Positions 37,496-45,984 of a stretch of DNA of 64,000 nt are shown here, piece by piece (the stretch's first letter is position 1; every line of letters begins with the position of its first letter). The stretch comes from Motiliproteus sp036961355. Its GTDB lineage: Bacteria > Pseudomonadota > Gammaproteobacteria > Pseudomonadales > Balneatricaceae. A program made the position numbers and the translations under genes. Under the pieces are notes generated by a model. It was not told the DNA's origin and made no database searches. It was given only the letters and a program-made list of their open reading frames with translations. Location of the stretch: NCBI GenBank assembly GCA_036961355.1, contig JBALVL010000001.1, positions 62,001 to 126,000 of the forward strand. Direction: 5' to 3'.

Positions 37496-37514
37496 TATAA
37501 TGATTATTATTGAT
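37496..37514. promoter_or_regulatory. weak Fur-box-like site in the oad promoter region
   Basis: On the minus strand, 19 bases centred on ATAATCATTAT match about 14 of 19 positions of the Fur consensus. The region is AT-rich, so chance is a real possibility. A TATATT box that could be a -10 overlaps it. Confidence 0.2.
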
Positions 37515-37583
37515 GGAATCTATAAATAAATACTTATGACTAGCTTTTAATAAAGGTTTCAGCCAGCTATCTTGCTCAAGTGG

Positions 37584-38411
37584 TCAGCTTGGATCGATCT
37601 CGACAGTTTTTTGTTGCCGTCGAACCTGTTGTTTAGAACGGACGGACGGGCTCACCCCGGTAACGGGAAGCGCGAAGCGGTGCCGCCAACGTCGGCCGAT
37701 AGGTGTCACCGAACAAGTTTCTTTGCTAGCGTAGATAATCCAGTAAGCGCCATTGTTCGAGCCCGATTTAGCCCCCCAGCTCTCTAACCGCTGTAAACGC
37801 TCCATCCAACGGCTGCTTTTCCATGGAGGCCGAAAAAATCCCGAAACAATCTTTTCAGGCCTCATCTCTAGCAAACTTAGCCAGTCGTATATTCGGCGGC
37901 TCGCCATAAAGTGCGCCACCCAGGGAGCAGTCAATAGCTGCCGCTTACTCAGTCGCCGGTGAGCTAAACGGTACAAACCCCAAAAGCTATGCGGATTGAA
38001 CCCAACAATTATCAGCCGCCCTCCCGGACGCAATACCCGCACCGCTTCGCGTAAGGTTTGATGCGGGTTCTGAGCAAAATCCAAGGTGTGATGCAACACT
38101 ACCGCATCAACGCACTCACTCGCTATCGGTAATGACTCCATCGTCCCTACAAAGGCGGTTTCGACGGTGCTGGTGTGTTGCTGCGAAAGCAACATAAAGC
38201 GATGGCCGGCTGGCGATTTTATCGTCAGATCAATATCGTCAAGTACACTCACCTGCAGAAGATGGTATCCAAACAGCTTGGGCATCAGCGGATCCAACTG
38301 CAGCTGCTGTTGAGCCAAGAGTTGTTGCCCCAATTCCGATCCAAACCAGTCTGCAACCATACCCTGTAGTTGTGCCTGCGGCGGTAATTGCGGTGGTTTA
38401 ATCCAACTCAC
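37584..38411 (-). CDS. class I SAM-dependent methyltransferase (YafS-like)
   Basis: A 275-residue methyltransferase of the Methyltransf_11 type. The central part reads SLPIASECVDAVVLHHTLDFAQNP followed by REAVRVLRPGGRLIIVGFNPHSFWG, which is the acidic and post-motif region of the fold. It corresponds in sequence and place to YafS of E. coli, next to gloB and divergent from it. The substrate is not known. The last 40 residues are basic and poorly conserved-looking. The long gene gap to oadG marks the right edge of the inserted oad block. Confidence 0.85.
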   Translation of the reverse strand: MSWIKPPQLPPQAQLQGMVADWFGSELGQQLLAQQQLQLDPLMPKLFGYHLLQVSVLDDIDLTIKSPAGHRFMLLSQQHTSTVETAFVGTMESLPIASECVDAVVLHHTLDFAQNPHQTLREAVRVLRPGGRLIIVGFNPHSFWGLYRLAHRRLSKRQLLTAPWVAHFMASRRIYDWLSLLEMRPEKIVSGFFRPPWKSSRWMERLQRLESWGAKSGSNNGAYWIIYASKETCSVTPIGRRWRHRFALPVTGVSPSVRSKQQVRRQQKTVEIDPS

Positions 38412-38770
38412 TTAAATGGCTCCTGATGACAATTATCAACAAGCGGATAATCGAATAGCTAAGCGAACAGCTCGTCTCTTAGTATAATGGCCCTGTGCTC
38501 ATTTGAGAGCCTCAGCATTGCAATCTACATCACTGCCACACAGCTTGCGGTTTGGCGGTCAGAGTCTTATTCCTGCCATCATCGACTAAAGCCTCGAGCA
38601 TTTGCCTCTCCATTCAGCAATGGTCGATAATAACCAGAAGTTACGACAATCTGGCTACTTTACATCCCTATGCCTTAATAGCCATTGTTACGATAATTTA
38701 TAGTCGCTACGACTTACAGCTCCTGAAACTGATAGTTACTGCGATTCATATCCAATTGCCAGAGGTCACT
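38412..38770. other. divergent intergenic region methyltransferase/gloB
   Basis: About 360 bases. It has a perfect TATAAT at 38483-38488 on the plus strand, but no good -35 box at the right distance. The open frame that runs into gloB from 38552 has no support as coding before 38771. Nothing else was recognised. Confidence 0.5.
38483..38488 (+). promoter_or_regulatory. perfect -10 box, possible gloB promoter
   Basis: TATAAT on the plus strand, 283 bases before the gloB start. The sequence 16-18 bases upstream does not resemble TTGACA, so an activator or chance is possible. Confidence 0.35.
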
Positions 38771-39553
38771 ATGTACCAAATCACCCCCGTTCACGCATTT
38801 CAAGACAATTACATCTGGATGCTGCAACACCCTCGGTATCCTGGTTTGGCGATAGCCGTCGATCCGGGCCAGAGTGAACCAGTAGTGACCTGGCTACAAC
38901 AACAGCAGCTAAAACTGGCTGCCATTTTAATTACCCATCACCACCCCGACCATGTTGGCGGTGTCAGTCAGCTAGCTGACAACATCCCGGTTTACGGTCC
39001 GGCCAACTCCCCGTTCGACGGCATCACCGAGCCGCTCCAAGACGGCGATATTATCGAGCTTCTGGGGCAGACGCTTCATATCAAAGCCGTTCCGGCTCAT
39101 ACACTCGATCATATCGCTTACTTTTGCGAGGCAGCAGAAAGCAACACTCAGCCGCAACTGTTTTGCGGCGATACTCTTTTTGTTGCAGGCTGCGGACGTT
39201 TATTCGAAGGTTCCGCGCTGCAGATGCAGCAGGCTATGGCTTACTTTCGCACCCTACCCGACTCCACTCAGGTCTGTTGCACTCACGAGTACACGTTGGC
39301 CAACCTCAGTTTCGCCAGTACCGTAGAACCCGACAACGAAAATATTAGCCAGGCGATTGAACGCTGCCAGGCTCTTCGAAATGCTCACCAACCCACCTTA
39401 CCCGGCAGCATCGGCGAGGAGAAACGGATTAACCCTTACATGCGTTATGACGATCCTGCGGTTGTGGCTGCAGCCCAGCATCGCAGCAGCAGTGCACCAC
39501 ACAACGATGCCGAGGTGCTCGCAGTAATCCGGCAGTGGAAAGATACTTTTTAA
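38771..39553 (+). CDS. gloB: hydroxyacylglutathione hydrolase (glyoxalase II)
   Basis: Metallo-beta-lactamase-fold enzyme that hydrolyses S-lactoylglutathione to lactate and glutathione, the second step of methylglyoxal removal. The 260-residue chain begins MYQITPVHAFQDNYIW as in the family and has the metal site THHHPDHVGG, then GDTLFVAGCGRLFEG and THEYTLANL, and a C-terminal INPYMRYDDP. The ATG has AGAGG 6 bases upstream; an in-frame upstream extension of 73 codons is not family-like. It sits in the gloB-mltD part of the conserved dnaQ-rnhA-yafS-gloB-mltD block. Confidence 0.96.
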   Translation: MYQITPVHAFQDNYIWMLQHPRYPGLAIAVDPGQSEPVVTWLQQQQLKLAAILITHHHPDHVGGVSQLADNIPVYGPANSPFDGITEPLQDGDIIELLGQTLHIKAVPAHTLDHIAYFCEAAESNTQPQLFCGDTLFVAGCGRLFEGSALQMQQAMAYFRTLPDSTQVCCTHEYTLANLSFASTVEPDNENISQAIERCQALRNAHQPTLPGSIGEEKRINPYMRYDDPAVVAAAQHRSSSAPHNDAEVLAVIRQWKDTF

Positions 39554-39843
39554 CCGAAATCCATCACCAGCCGCGCCTCCTGTTCCATTGTTTGAGCCTG
39601 TCTAAAAAGGCAATAACAACGTCTGCTGGAGCACCAGCACGCGTAAGATTTCGGCTAATCTACCTCATCCAAGATCCAGATCAGCTTTTCAGCTTGACCC
39701 TTGCCGGTACGCTACTTAGAATTTACCGCTTTTGCTCTCGGTGTTGGCTATCCAACATCCATAGCATTTACACAGTGGCTGATATCGGTCGTCAAATCTT
39801 ACACAGCATTTTCCGGGCAACTCAGGCGCGGTTAGGAAGTTGT
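39554..39843. other. intergenic region gloB/mltD
   Basis: About 290 bases. The frame is open on the plus strand and continuous with mltD, but homologues and the lipoprotein signal both place the mltD start at 39844. No clear terminator or promoter was seen. Confidence 0.5.
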
Positions 39844-41568
39844 ATGTCAAAAACGTTATTGCTACTGCTAACTGCCGGACTTCTGACAGGGTGCCAAACA
39901 TTATCATCGACCGCTACCCATCAACCCGATGCGCAGCAAGGTCCGGCCGAGGCACAATCCGTTGCCACTAGCGAAACGGAAACCACGCTGAGCATACCGG
40001 TAGTAGCAGCCTTTCCTGAGACGGAAGAACCACAAGTAACCGTTCCGGAAACATCTCCTAAAGACGCGCTCGACGTCACGACACCAGTGACGCCCGCTTC
40101 AACCCAGACACAAGCCAGCCCAGCCTCGCAGTTAAATGCTGAACCGGACCTTTGGCAGTTAACCCGTGAGAATTTCGCCCTAGAGCATGGCGATAACAAG
40201 CGGATTCAAGCACAGCTAAACTGGTATAAAAAACACCCCAAATACATCGCCAGAGTTAATGCCCGCGCTAGCCGTTATTACCATTATGTAATTCAGGAGG
40301 TGATCGAACGCGGCCTGCCTGCCGAGCTGGCACTACTGCCCATCGTTGAAAGCGCTTTTGATCCCTTCGCTTATTCCCACGGTCGCGCCGCTGGCCCCTG
40401 GCAATTTATTCCGATGACGGCAAAGCGCTTCAAACTTAAACACAGTTGGTGGTATGACGGCCGTCGAGATATTCGCGCCTCAACCAAAGCCGCGCTCGAT
40501 TATCTGGAGCTTCTGAACAACCGTTTCGACGGTGACTGGCTGCTGGCGCTGGCAGCCTATAACTCTGGGGGGGGCAACGTATCCAAGTCGGTCCGCAAGA
40601 ACCGTCAACGTAACAAACCGATCGATTTCTGGTCGCTGGACTTGCCACGTGAAACACGCGCCTATGTGCCAAAGCTGATCGCCCTTGCCAAACTGTACAA
40701 CGACCCGCAAGCTTATGGCTTGAGTCTCAAACCATTTCCTAATCAACCCTATTTCGCAGCGGTCGATACCGGATCACAGATTGATCTGGCCAAAGCTGCC
40801 GAACTGGCCAATGTCAGCATAGAAGAACTCTACCTGCTCAACCCAGGCTTTAACCAGTGGGCGACCGACCCCGACGGTCCTCACGAGCTATTGGTACCGT
40901 ACGACAAAGCGACAAGTTTCAGCCAAGCATTACAAGAGTATCCCGCCGACCAACGCGTTAGCTGGGCCCGCTACAAGGTACAATCCGGCGACAGCCTGAT
41001 CCGCATCGCCAAGCAACACAACACCACTGCCGATACGCTGCGCAGCACCAACTCGATCCGCGGTAACAATATCCGTATTGGTCAGATGTTACTGATACCG
41101 CGTGCTTCCGAAAACGCCAAGACCTATGTCTACAGCCAAAGTCAGCGGCAGGAAAAGAAAAACCAACAGGTCGCACTACGATCAGGCAAGACCAAACTGA
41201 ACTACACCGTCCGCAGCGGTGATAGCTTCTGGAAAATCGGCCGCGATCACGGTGTCGGAACACGTCAACTGGCCGCCTGGAATCAGATGGCACCGGGAGA
41301 CCCACTCAAGATCGGTCAAAAACTGGTGATCTGGCAACAAACCGGTACCGTATCTAATCGTGTGGTGGCCGGTAACAACAGCGATCGAAAAGTGATCCGC
41401 AAAGTCGGCTATAAAGTGCGCAACGGCGACTCCTTTGCCCGTATAGCGAGCAAGTTCAATGTCTCTCTAAGCGACATCAAACGCTGGAACAGCAAAGCGG
41501 CTAAGGCCAAGTACCTCAAGCCGGGGCAACACCTAACTCTCTACGTCGATGTTACCCAGGCACGATAG
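39844..41568 (+). CDS. mltD: membrane-bound lytic murein transglycosylase D
   Basis: Outer-membrane lipoprotein that cleaves peptidoglycan glycan strands. The start is ATG with AGGAAG upstream, giving 574 residues that open with a lipoprotein signal (LLTGC, about residue 17). A low-complexity linker (20-95) leads to the SLT domain with catalytic E169 in PIVESAFDP, then GRAAGPWQFIPMTAK and AAYNSGGGNV. Three LysM domains follow, starting near 377, 454 and 523; E. coli MltD has two. The end of the dnaQ-gloB-mltD block. Confidence 0.95.
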   Translation: MSKTLLLLLTAGLLTGCQTLSSTATHQPDAQQGPAEAQSVATSETETTLSIPVVAAFPETEEPQVTVPETSPKDALDVTTPVTPASTQTQASPASQLNAEPDLWQLTRENFALEHGDNKRIQAQLNWYKKHPKYIARVNARASRYYHYVIQEVIERGLPAELALLPIVESAFDPFAYSHGRAAGPWQFIPMTAKRFKLKHSWWYDGRRDIRASTKAALDYLELLNNRFDGDWLLALAAYNSGGGNVSKSVRKNRQRNKPIDFWSLDLPRETRAYVPKLIALAKLYNDPQAYGLSLKPFPNQPYFAAVDTGSQIDLAKAAELANVSIEELYLLNPGFNQWATDPDGPHELLVPYDKATSFSQALQEYPADQRVSWARYKVQSGDSLIRIAKQHNTTADTLRSTNSIRGNNIRIGQMLLIPRASENAKTYVYSQSQRQEKKNQQVALRSGKTKLNYTVRSGDSFWKIGRDHGVGTRQLAAWNQMAPGDPLKIGQKLVIWQQTGTVSNRVVAGNNSDRKVIRKVGYKVRNGDSFARIASKFNVSLSDIKRWNSKAAKAKYLKPGQHLTLYVDVTQAR

Positions 41569-41821
41569 TGCCAGGTGATGACACAGAACCCCTCAAACAG
41601 AGAGCCTCCTAAAAACAACCTAATATCATGCCAAGCAACTGATTTTTAACTTTTTCGGGGATTCTGCAGATAACCTAGGAACTCAAGCAATGCCCTTGAG
41701 TCACAGCTATAGTTCTGCGTATCGGCGATCGCCTAATTGACTCGCCTGCAAGCGTTAACCCTGTTATAACCAAGCGGATACAAACCCCTGTTCGTCCGTT
41801 CACCAGTTAAGGATCTTTGGC
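41569..41821. other. intergenic region mltD/yejA
   Basis: Contains a hairpin at 41681-41701 (ACTCAAG/CTTGAGT, 7-base loop) with no T run. A TTGACT at 41737-41742 and a TATAAC at 41765-41770 are 22 bases apart, too far for a standard promoter. Nothing else is supported. Confidence 0.45.
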
Positions 41822-43678
41822 ATGGCCGCCCTATCGCGCTTACTACCCCTTGTCACCGCTTCACTTTTCACCCTGACAGCCAGTTTTGGTTTCACCCAAC
41901 AGGGTTTGGCAGCCAACACGCAGCCTTCAAGCTCACAACATGCCCTCGCGATGCACGGCGAAACCAAATACCCAGCAGGTTTTAGCCATTTCGATTACAG
42001 CAACCCCGACGCACCCAAGGGGGGTAATGTTCGGCTTTGGGCACTGGGGACATTCGACAGCTTCAACCCCTTTATCATCAAAGGCACCTCCGCCGATGGT
42101 CTGGGCAAGCTGTATGACAGCTTGATGGCCAGAGCCGAGGACGAACCGTTCAGCCAGTACGGGTTGCTGGCCGAGTCTATTGAGCTGCCACAAGACCGTA
42201 GCTGGGTCACCTTCCACATCCAGCCGCAAGCGACCTTTAGCGATGGCATGCCGGTCACTAGCGACGATGTTATCTACAGCTTTAAACTGCTACGCGAGCA
42301 GGGAAATCCGTTTTACCGGGCTTACTACGCGGATATCCTCAGCATCGAGGCACTTAGCGACAAGAGCGTCAAGTTCACCTTCAAACCTAGCGAAAATCGC
42401 GAACTGCCACTGATCGTCGGTGAAGTGTCGATTTTACCTAAGCATTACTGGCAACAGCGTGACTTCAGCAAGCCAAGCCTCGAGATACCGGTCGGTTCCG
42501 GCCCTTACCGCATCAAGTCGTTTGATGCCGGACGGGCGCTGACATTTGAGCGACGTACCGATTACTGGGGCGCGGAGCTTGCCGTCAACAAGGGACGCTA
42601 CAACTTCGCGTCAATTCGCTACGATTACTACCGTGACAGCACTGTCGCCCTCGAGGCGTTTAAGGCAGGCGAGTACGACTTCCGTCAAGAAACCTCATCC
42701 AAAAACTGGGCTACCAGCTATACAGGTCCGATGTTCGACAGTGGCAAAGTGATCAAGCAGCAGATCGAACATTCCAATCCAACCGGCATGCAAGCTTTCA
42801 TCATGAACAGTCGCCAGCCTCGTTTTTCAGACCGCCGGGTACGTCAGGCGCTGGCTTATGCTTTTGACTTTGAATGGACCAACAAAAACATCTTCTACAA
42901 CGCTTACACCCGCACCCACAGCTACTTTTCTAACTCCGAGATGGCGGCTAACGAGTTACCAACCCCGGCTGAGCTAAAGATTCTTGAACCGGTCCGCGAT
43001 CAGCTTCCCCCAGAGGTGTTCAGCGAAGTCTATCGCGCTCCTAGCACCGATGGATCAGGCAACATCCGAGGACAGCTGCGGCAGGGGCTGCGTCTGCTAA
43101 AGCAGGCGGGCTGGAATCTGAAAGACGGCGTGCTGGTCGATAGCAACGGCGCTCCGTTTGAATTCGAAATATTACTGGTTCAAAAAGAGATGGAGCGAGT
43201 GGTTGCACCCTTCCTGCGTAATCTGCAGCGGCTGGGGATCAACGCAAAGATCCGGCTGATCGATGTATCGCAGTACATCAATCGTATCCGAAGCTTTGAT
43301 TACGACATGATGGTGTACGGTTACGGTCAATCCAACTCGCCCGGTAACGAACAGCGTGAATTTTGGCACTCGTCGATGGCCTCTGTCGAAGGCAGCCGCA
43401 ACCTGATGGGGGTCAACGACCCAGCAGTTGATTACCTGATCGATCAGGTTATTGCGGCCCCGGACCGCGAGCAACTGGTGTTACGCACCCGCGCCTTAGA
43501 TCGGGCCCTGCAGTGGAACCATTATCTGATTCCGCACTTTCATATCAGCAGCCACCGGGTCGCCTATTGGGACAAGTTTTCCCTGCCGAAGATACAACCC
43601 AAATATTCACTCGGCTTTGATAACTGGTGGATCAAGACCGATCAGTCAACAGCCTCTCAAAGGACCTCTTCTAACTGA
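41822..43678 (+). CDS. yejA: periplasmic oligopeptide-binding protein, YejA family
   Basis: Extracellular solute-binding protein (SBP_bac_5) of 618 residues with a signal peptide (about 1-30). It catches oligopeptides, murein peptides or microcin C-like compounds for the Yej ABC importer. Features include YSNPDAPKGGNVRLWALGT, SDDVIYSFKLLR, IPVGSGPYRI, FSDRRVRQALAYAFDFEW and WHSSMA. It heads yejABEF; its stop overlaps the yejB ATG (TGATG). Confidence 0.94.
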   Translation: MAALSRLLPLVTASLFTLTASFGFTQQGLAANTQPSSSQHALAMHGETKYPAGFSHFDYSNPDAPKGGNVRLWALGTFDSFNPFIIKGTSADGLGKLYDSLMARAEDEPFSQYGLLAESIELPQDRSWVTFHIQPQATFSDGMPVTSDDVIYSFKLLREQGNPFYRAYYADILSIEALSDKSVKFTFKPSENRELPLIVGEVSILPKHYWQQRDFSKPSLEIPVGSGPYRIKSFDAGRALTFERRTDYWGAELAVNKGRYNFASIRYDYYRDSTVALEAFKAGEYDFRQETSSKNWATSYTGPMFDSGKVIKQQIEHSNPTGMQAFIMNSRQPRFSDRRVRQALAYAFDFEWTNKNIFYNAYTRTHSYFSNSEMAANELPTPAELKILEPVRDQLPPEVFSEVYRAPSTDGSGNIRGQLRQGLRLLKQAGWNLKDGVLVDSNGAPFEFEILLVQKEMERVVAPFLRNLQRLGINAKIRLIDVSQYINRIRSFDYDMMVYGYGQSNSPGNEQREFWHSSMASVEGSRNLMGVNDPAVDYLIDQVIAAPDREQLVLRTRALDRALQWNHYLIPHFHISSHRVAYWDKFSLPKIQPKYSLGFDNWWIKTDQSTASQRTSSN

Positions 43679-44775
43679 TGGCTGCTTACATTTTCCGCCG
43701 TTTGTTGCTGATCATTCCTACTCTTCTCGGCATTTTAACTATCAACTTTTTGATCATCCAGGCCGCCCCCGGCGGTCCGGTTGAGCAGACGCTGGCCCAT
43801 CTGCAGGGTCTCAACGTTACAGCGACCAGCCGTATCGGTAGCTCAGGCCAATCTGATCTGGCACAAAGCGGCTCTTCGGGTGGCCAGAACGAAGGACACC
43901 GGGGATCTCGCGGCCTCGACCCGGAGCTTATTGCCGAAATTGAGAAACTGTACGGTTTCGACAAACCCGCCCATGAGCGTTTCTGGCAGATGCTCAAAAA
44001 TTATCTGGTGTTTGATTTCGGCAACAGTTTCTACAGTGACAAACCGGTGATCGATCTGATCATCGACAAGATGCCGGTGTCGATCTCGCTGGGACTCTGG
44101 GCTACCTTGATCACCTATCTGGTATCGATCCCGCTGGGGATTAAAAAAGCAGTCCGTGATGGTTCACCGTTCGATGTGTGGACCAGCAGCGCCATCATTG
44201 TCGGCTACGCCATCCCCAATTTTCTGTTTGCGATTCTGTTGATCGTACTATTCGCCGGTGGCTCTTATCTCGACTGGTTCCCACTGCGGGGACTGACCTC
44301 GCCCAATTTTGAAGAACTCAGTCTGCTGGGCAAGATCGGCGACTACTTCTGGCATATCAGCCTACCGGTCATCGCTTCGGTCATCTCCGGCTTCGCCACC
44401 CTGACGATGCTGACTAAAAATTCATTTATGGACGAGATCAACAAGCAGTACGTACTGACCGCCCGCGCCAAGGGACTGACCGAGAACCGGGTGTTGTACG
44501 GCCATGTGTTTCGCAACGCGATGCTTTTGATCATCGCTGGTATGCCGGCAGCCCTGGTCAGCATCTTCTTTACCGGTTCAATGCTGATCGAGGTGATTTT
44601 CTCGCTAGACGGCCTCGGCCTGCTGGGTTACGAGGCGGTTATCAACCGCGATTACCCCGTTATCTTTGGCACCTTGTATATCTTTACGCTGATGGGGTTA
44701 CTGCTGAAGCTGGTCTCGGATATTACCTATGTCATTGTCGACCCCCGGATCGACTTTGAAAGTAGGGAGGGGTGA
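43678..44775 (+). CDS. yejB: ABC transporter permease YejB
   Basis: Inner-membrane permease of 365 residues with six probable membrane segments and the family's N-terminal LLLIIPTLLGILTINFLIIQ. The permease EAA loop is at RAKGLTENRVLYGHVFRNA. Between about 40 and 85 lies a Gly/Ser-rich loop seen in YejB proteins. The final 36 residues (from FGTLYIFT to ESREG) are repeated directly downstream in a separate small ORF, so this gene's 3' end has been duplicated. Translation is coupled to yejA through TGATG. Confidence 0.94.
   Translation: MAAYIFRRLLLIIPTLLGILTINFLIIQAAPGGPVEQTLAHLQGLNVTATSRIGSSGQSDLAQSGSSGGQNEGHRGSRGLDPELIAEIEKLYGFDKPAHERFWQMLKNYLVFDFGNSFYSDKPVIDLIIDKMPVSISLGLWATLITYLVSIPLGIKKAVRDGSPFDVWTSSAIIVGYAIPNFLFAILLIVLFAGGSYLDWFPLRGLTSPNFEELSLLGKIGDYFWHISLPVIASVISGFATLTMLTKNSFMDEINKQYVLTARAKGLTENRVLYGHVFRNAMLLIIAGMPAALVSIFFTGSMLIEVIFSLDGLGLLGYEAVINRDYPVIFGTLYIFTLMGLLLKLVSDITYVIVDPRIDFESREG
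44655..44775 (+). repeat. first copy of a tandem 121-bp repeat: 3' end of yejB
   Basis: This stretch, from CCCCGTT to the yejB stop, is repeated 163 bases further on with 9 differences in 121 positions. It encodes the last membrane segment and C terminus of YejB. Confidence 0.92.
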
Positions 44776-44776
44776 T

Positions 44777-44938
44777 ATGAAACTGAACTTTACAATGATC
44801 AACCGACTCTCAATTTGCCCCGTTTTCTTCGGCACCTTGTATATCTTTACGCTGATGGGGTTACTGCTGAAGCTGGTCTCGGATATCACCTACGTCATTG
44901 TCGACCCCCGAATCGACTTTGAAAGCCGGGAGGGTTAA
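44777..44938 (+). CDS. 53-residue ORF made of the duplicated YejB C terminus
   Basis: ATG lies 1 base after the yejB stop and is preceded by GGGAGGGG, a strong ribosome-binding box, so translation is likely. A new 17-residue start (MKLNFTMINRLSICPVF) leads into a copy of the last 36 residues of YejB that is identical in protein sequence, although 9 bases differ in the repeat. One membrane segment is predicted. The stop lies 2 bases before the yejE ATG and carries yejE's ribosome-binding sequence. It could be a remnant of recombination or a real accessory peptide. Confidence 0.55.
   Translation: MKLNFTMINRLSICPVFFGTLYIFTLMGLLLKLVSDITYVIVDPRIDFESREG
44818..44938 (+). repeat. second copy of the tandem 121-bp repeat
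   Basis: It is 93 % identical to the end of yejB. Eight of the nine differences leave the encoded residues unchanged or fall in the stop region; one changes Ile to Phe. An ATCAACCG word just upstream also matches the first copy, so the original repeat may have been about 15 bases longer and disturbed by a small insertion. Confidence 0.92.
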
Positions 44939-44940
44939 AG

Positions 44941-45984
44941 ATGATCAACGTCAGCCAACATCTCAGCCCGATCAACCAGCACCGCCTGCTGCGGTTTAAA
45001 AAGAACAAGCGCGGGGTCTGGTCACTACGGTTGTTTGGTCTGCTATTTATATTGAGTCTGTTCGCAGAGCTACTGGCCAATGAAAGTCCGCTAGTGGTCA
45101 GCTACCAGCAACAACTGTACCTGCCAGTTTTCAACAACTATTCCGAAACCACCTTTGGTGGCGAGTTTGATACCCGCGCTGATTATAAAGACCCCTATAT
45201 TCGCGAGTTGATCGAGGAGGATGGCGACGGCTGGATCTTGTGGCCGCCAATCCGCTACCGCTACGACACCATTAACTACGATCTGGCACAACCCGCGCCA
45301 TCACCGCCTTCCGCTGAAAACTGGCTGGGTACCGACGATCAGGGCCGCGACGTACTGGCACGGGTGATCTACGGCTTCCGGATCTCAATTCTGTTTGCGC
45401 TGATCCTGACCGCCGCCAGTTCGGTCATCGGCATCATCGCCGGTGCGGTACAGGGTTACTACGGCGGTAAGGTCGACCTGCTGTTCCAACGCTTTATCGA
45501 GATATGGTCGGGACTACCGGTGCTCTTTCTGTTGATCATTCTGGCCAGTATCGTCGAACCCAATTTCTGGTGGTTACTGGGGATTATGCTGCTGTTCTCC
45601 TGGATGCAACTGGTCGACGTAGTCAGAGCCGAATTCCTACGCGGCCGAAATCTCGAATATGTCCGCGCTGCCCGTACGCTGGGGCTGAGTAATCGACTCA
45701 TCATGTTTCGCCATATTTTGCCCAACGCGATGGTGGCAACGCTGACCTTTATGCCGTTCATCTTCAACGGTTCAGTGGTGACTCTGACAGCGCTCGACTT
45801 TCTCGGTTTCGGCCTGCCTCCGGGTTCGCCGTCGCTGGGAGAACTGGTCGCTCAAGGTAAATCCAATCTGCACGCCCCCTGGCTGGGTATCACCGCCTTC
45901 GCGGCACTCTCATTAATGCTGACACTACTGATATTTATCGGCGAAGCCGTTCGCGATGCCTTCGACCCGAGGAAACAACCTTGA
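44941..45984 (+). CDS. yejE: ABC transporter permease YejE
   Basis: Second permease of the Yej importer, 347 residues with six probable membrane segments. The N-terminal FKKNKRGVWSLRLFGLLFILS block, the periplasmic loop after it, NWLGTDDQGRDVLARVIYGFRIS and the EAA loop ARTLGLSNRLIMFRHILPNA are typical of the DppC/YejE family. Its ribosome-binding region is the GGGAGGG at the end of the duplicated yejB tail. Its stop overlaps the yejF start by 4 bases. Confidence 0.95.
   Translation: MINVSQHLSPINQHRLLRFKKNKRGVWSLRLFGLLFILSLFAELLANESPLVVSYQQQLYLPVFNNYSETTFGGEFDTRADYKDPYIRELIEEDGDGWILWPPIRYRYDTINYDLAQPAPSPPSAENWLGTDDQGRDVLARVIYGFRISILFALILTAASSVIGIIAGAVQGYYGGKVDLLFQRFIEIWSGLPVLFLLIILASIVEPNFWWLLGIMLLFSWMQLVDVVRAEFLRGRNLEYVRAARTLGLSNRLIMFRHILPNAMVATLTFMPFIFNGSVVTLTALDFLGFGLPPGSPSLGELVAQGKSNLHAPWLGITAFAALSLMLTLLIFIGEAVRDAFDPRKQP

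Noticed and set aside
39535..39843. N-terminal extension of MltD
   Set aside because: The extra 103 codons overlap gloB and would bury the lipoprotein signal that begins at 39844.
41737..41770. sigma70 promoter before yejA
   Set aside because: TTGACT and TATAAC are 22 bases apart, outside the usual spacing.
44729..44776. Start of the small YejB-tail ORF at 44729
   Set aside because: That start lies inside yejB; ATG 44777 has the strong ribosome-binding box and is the likely start.
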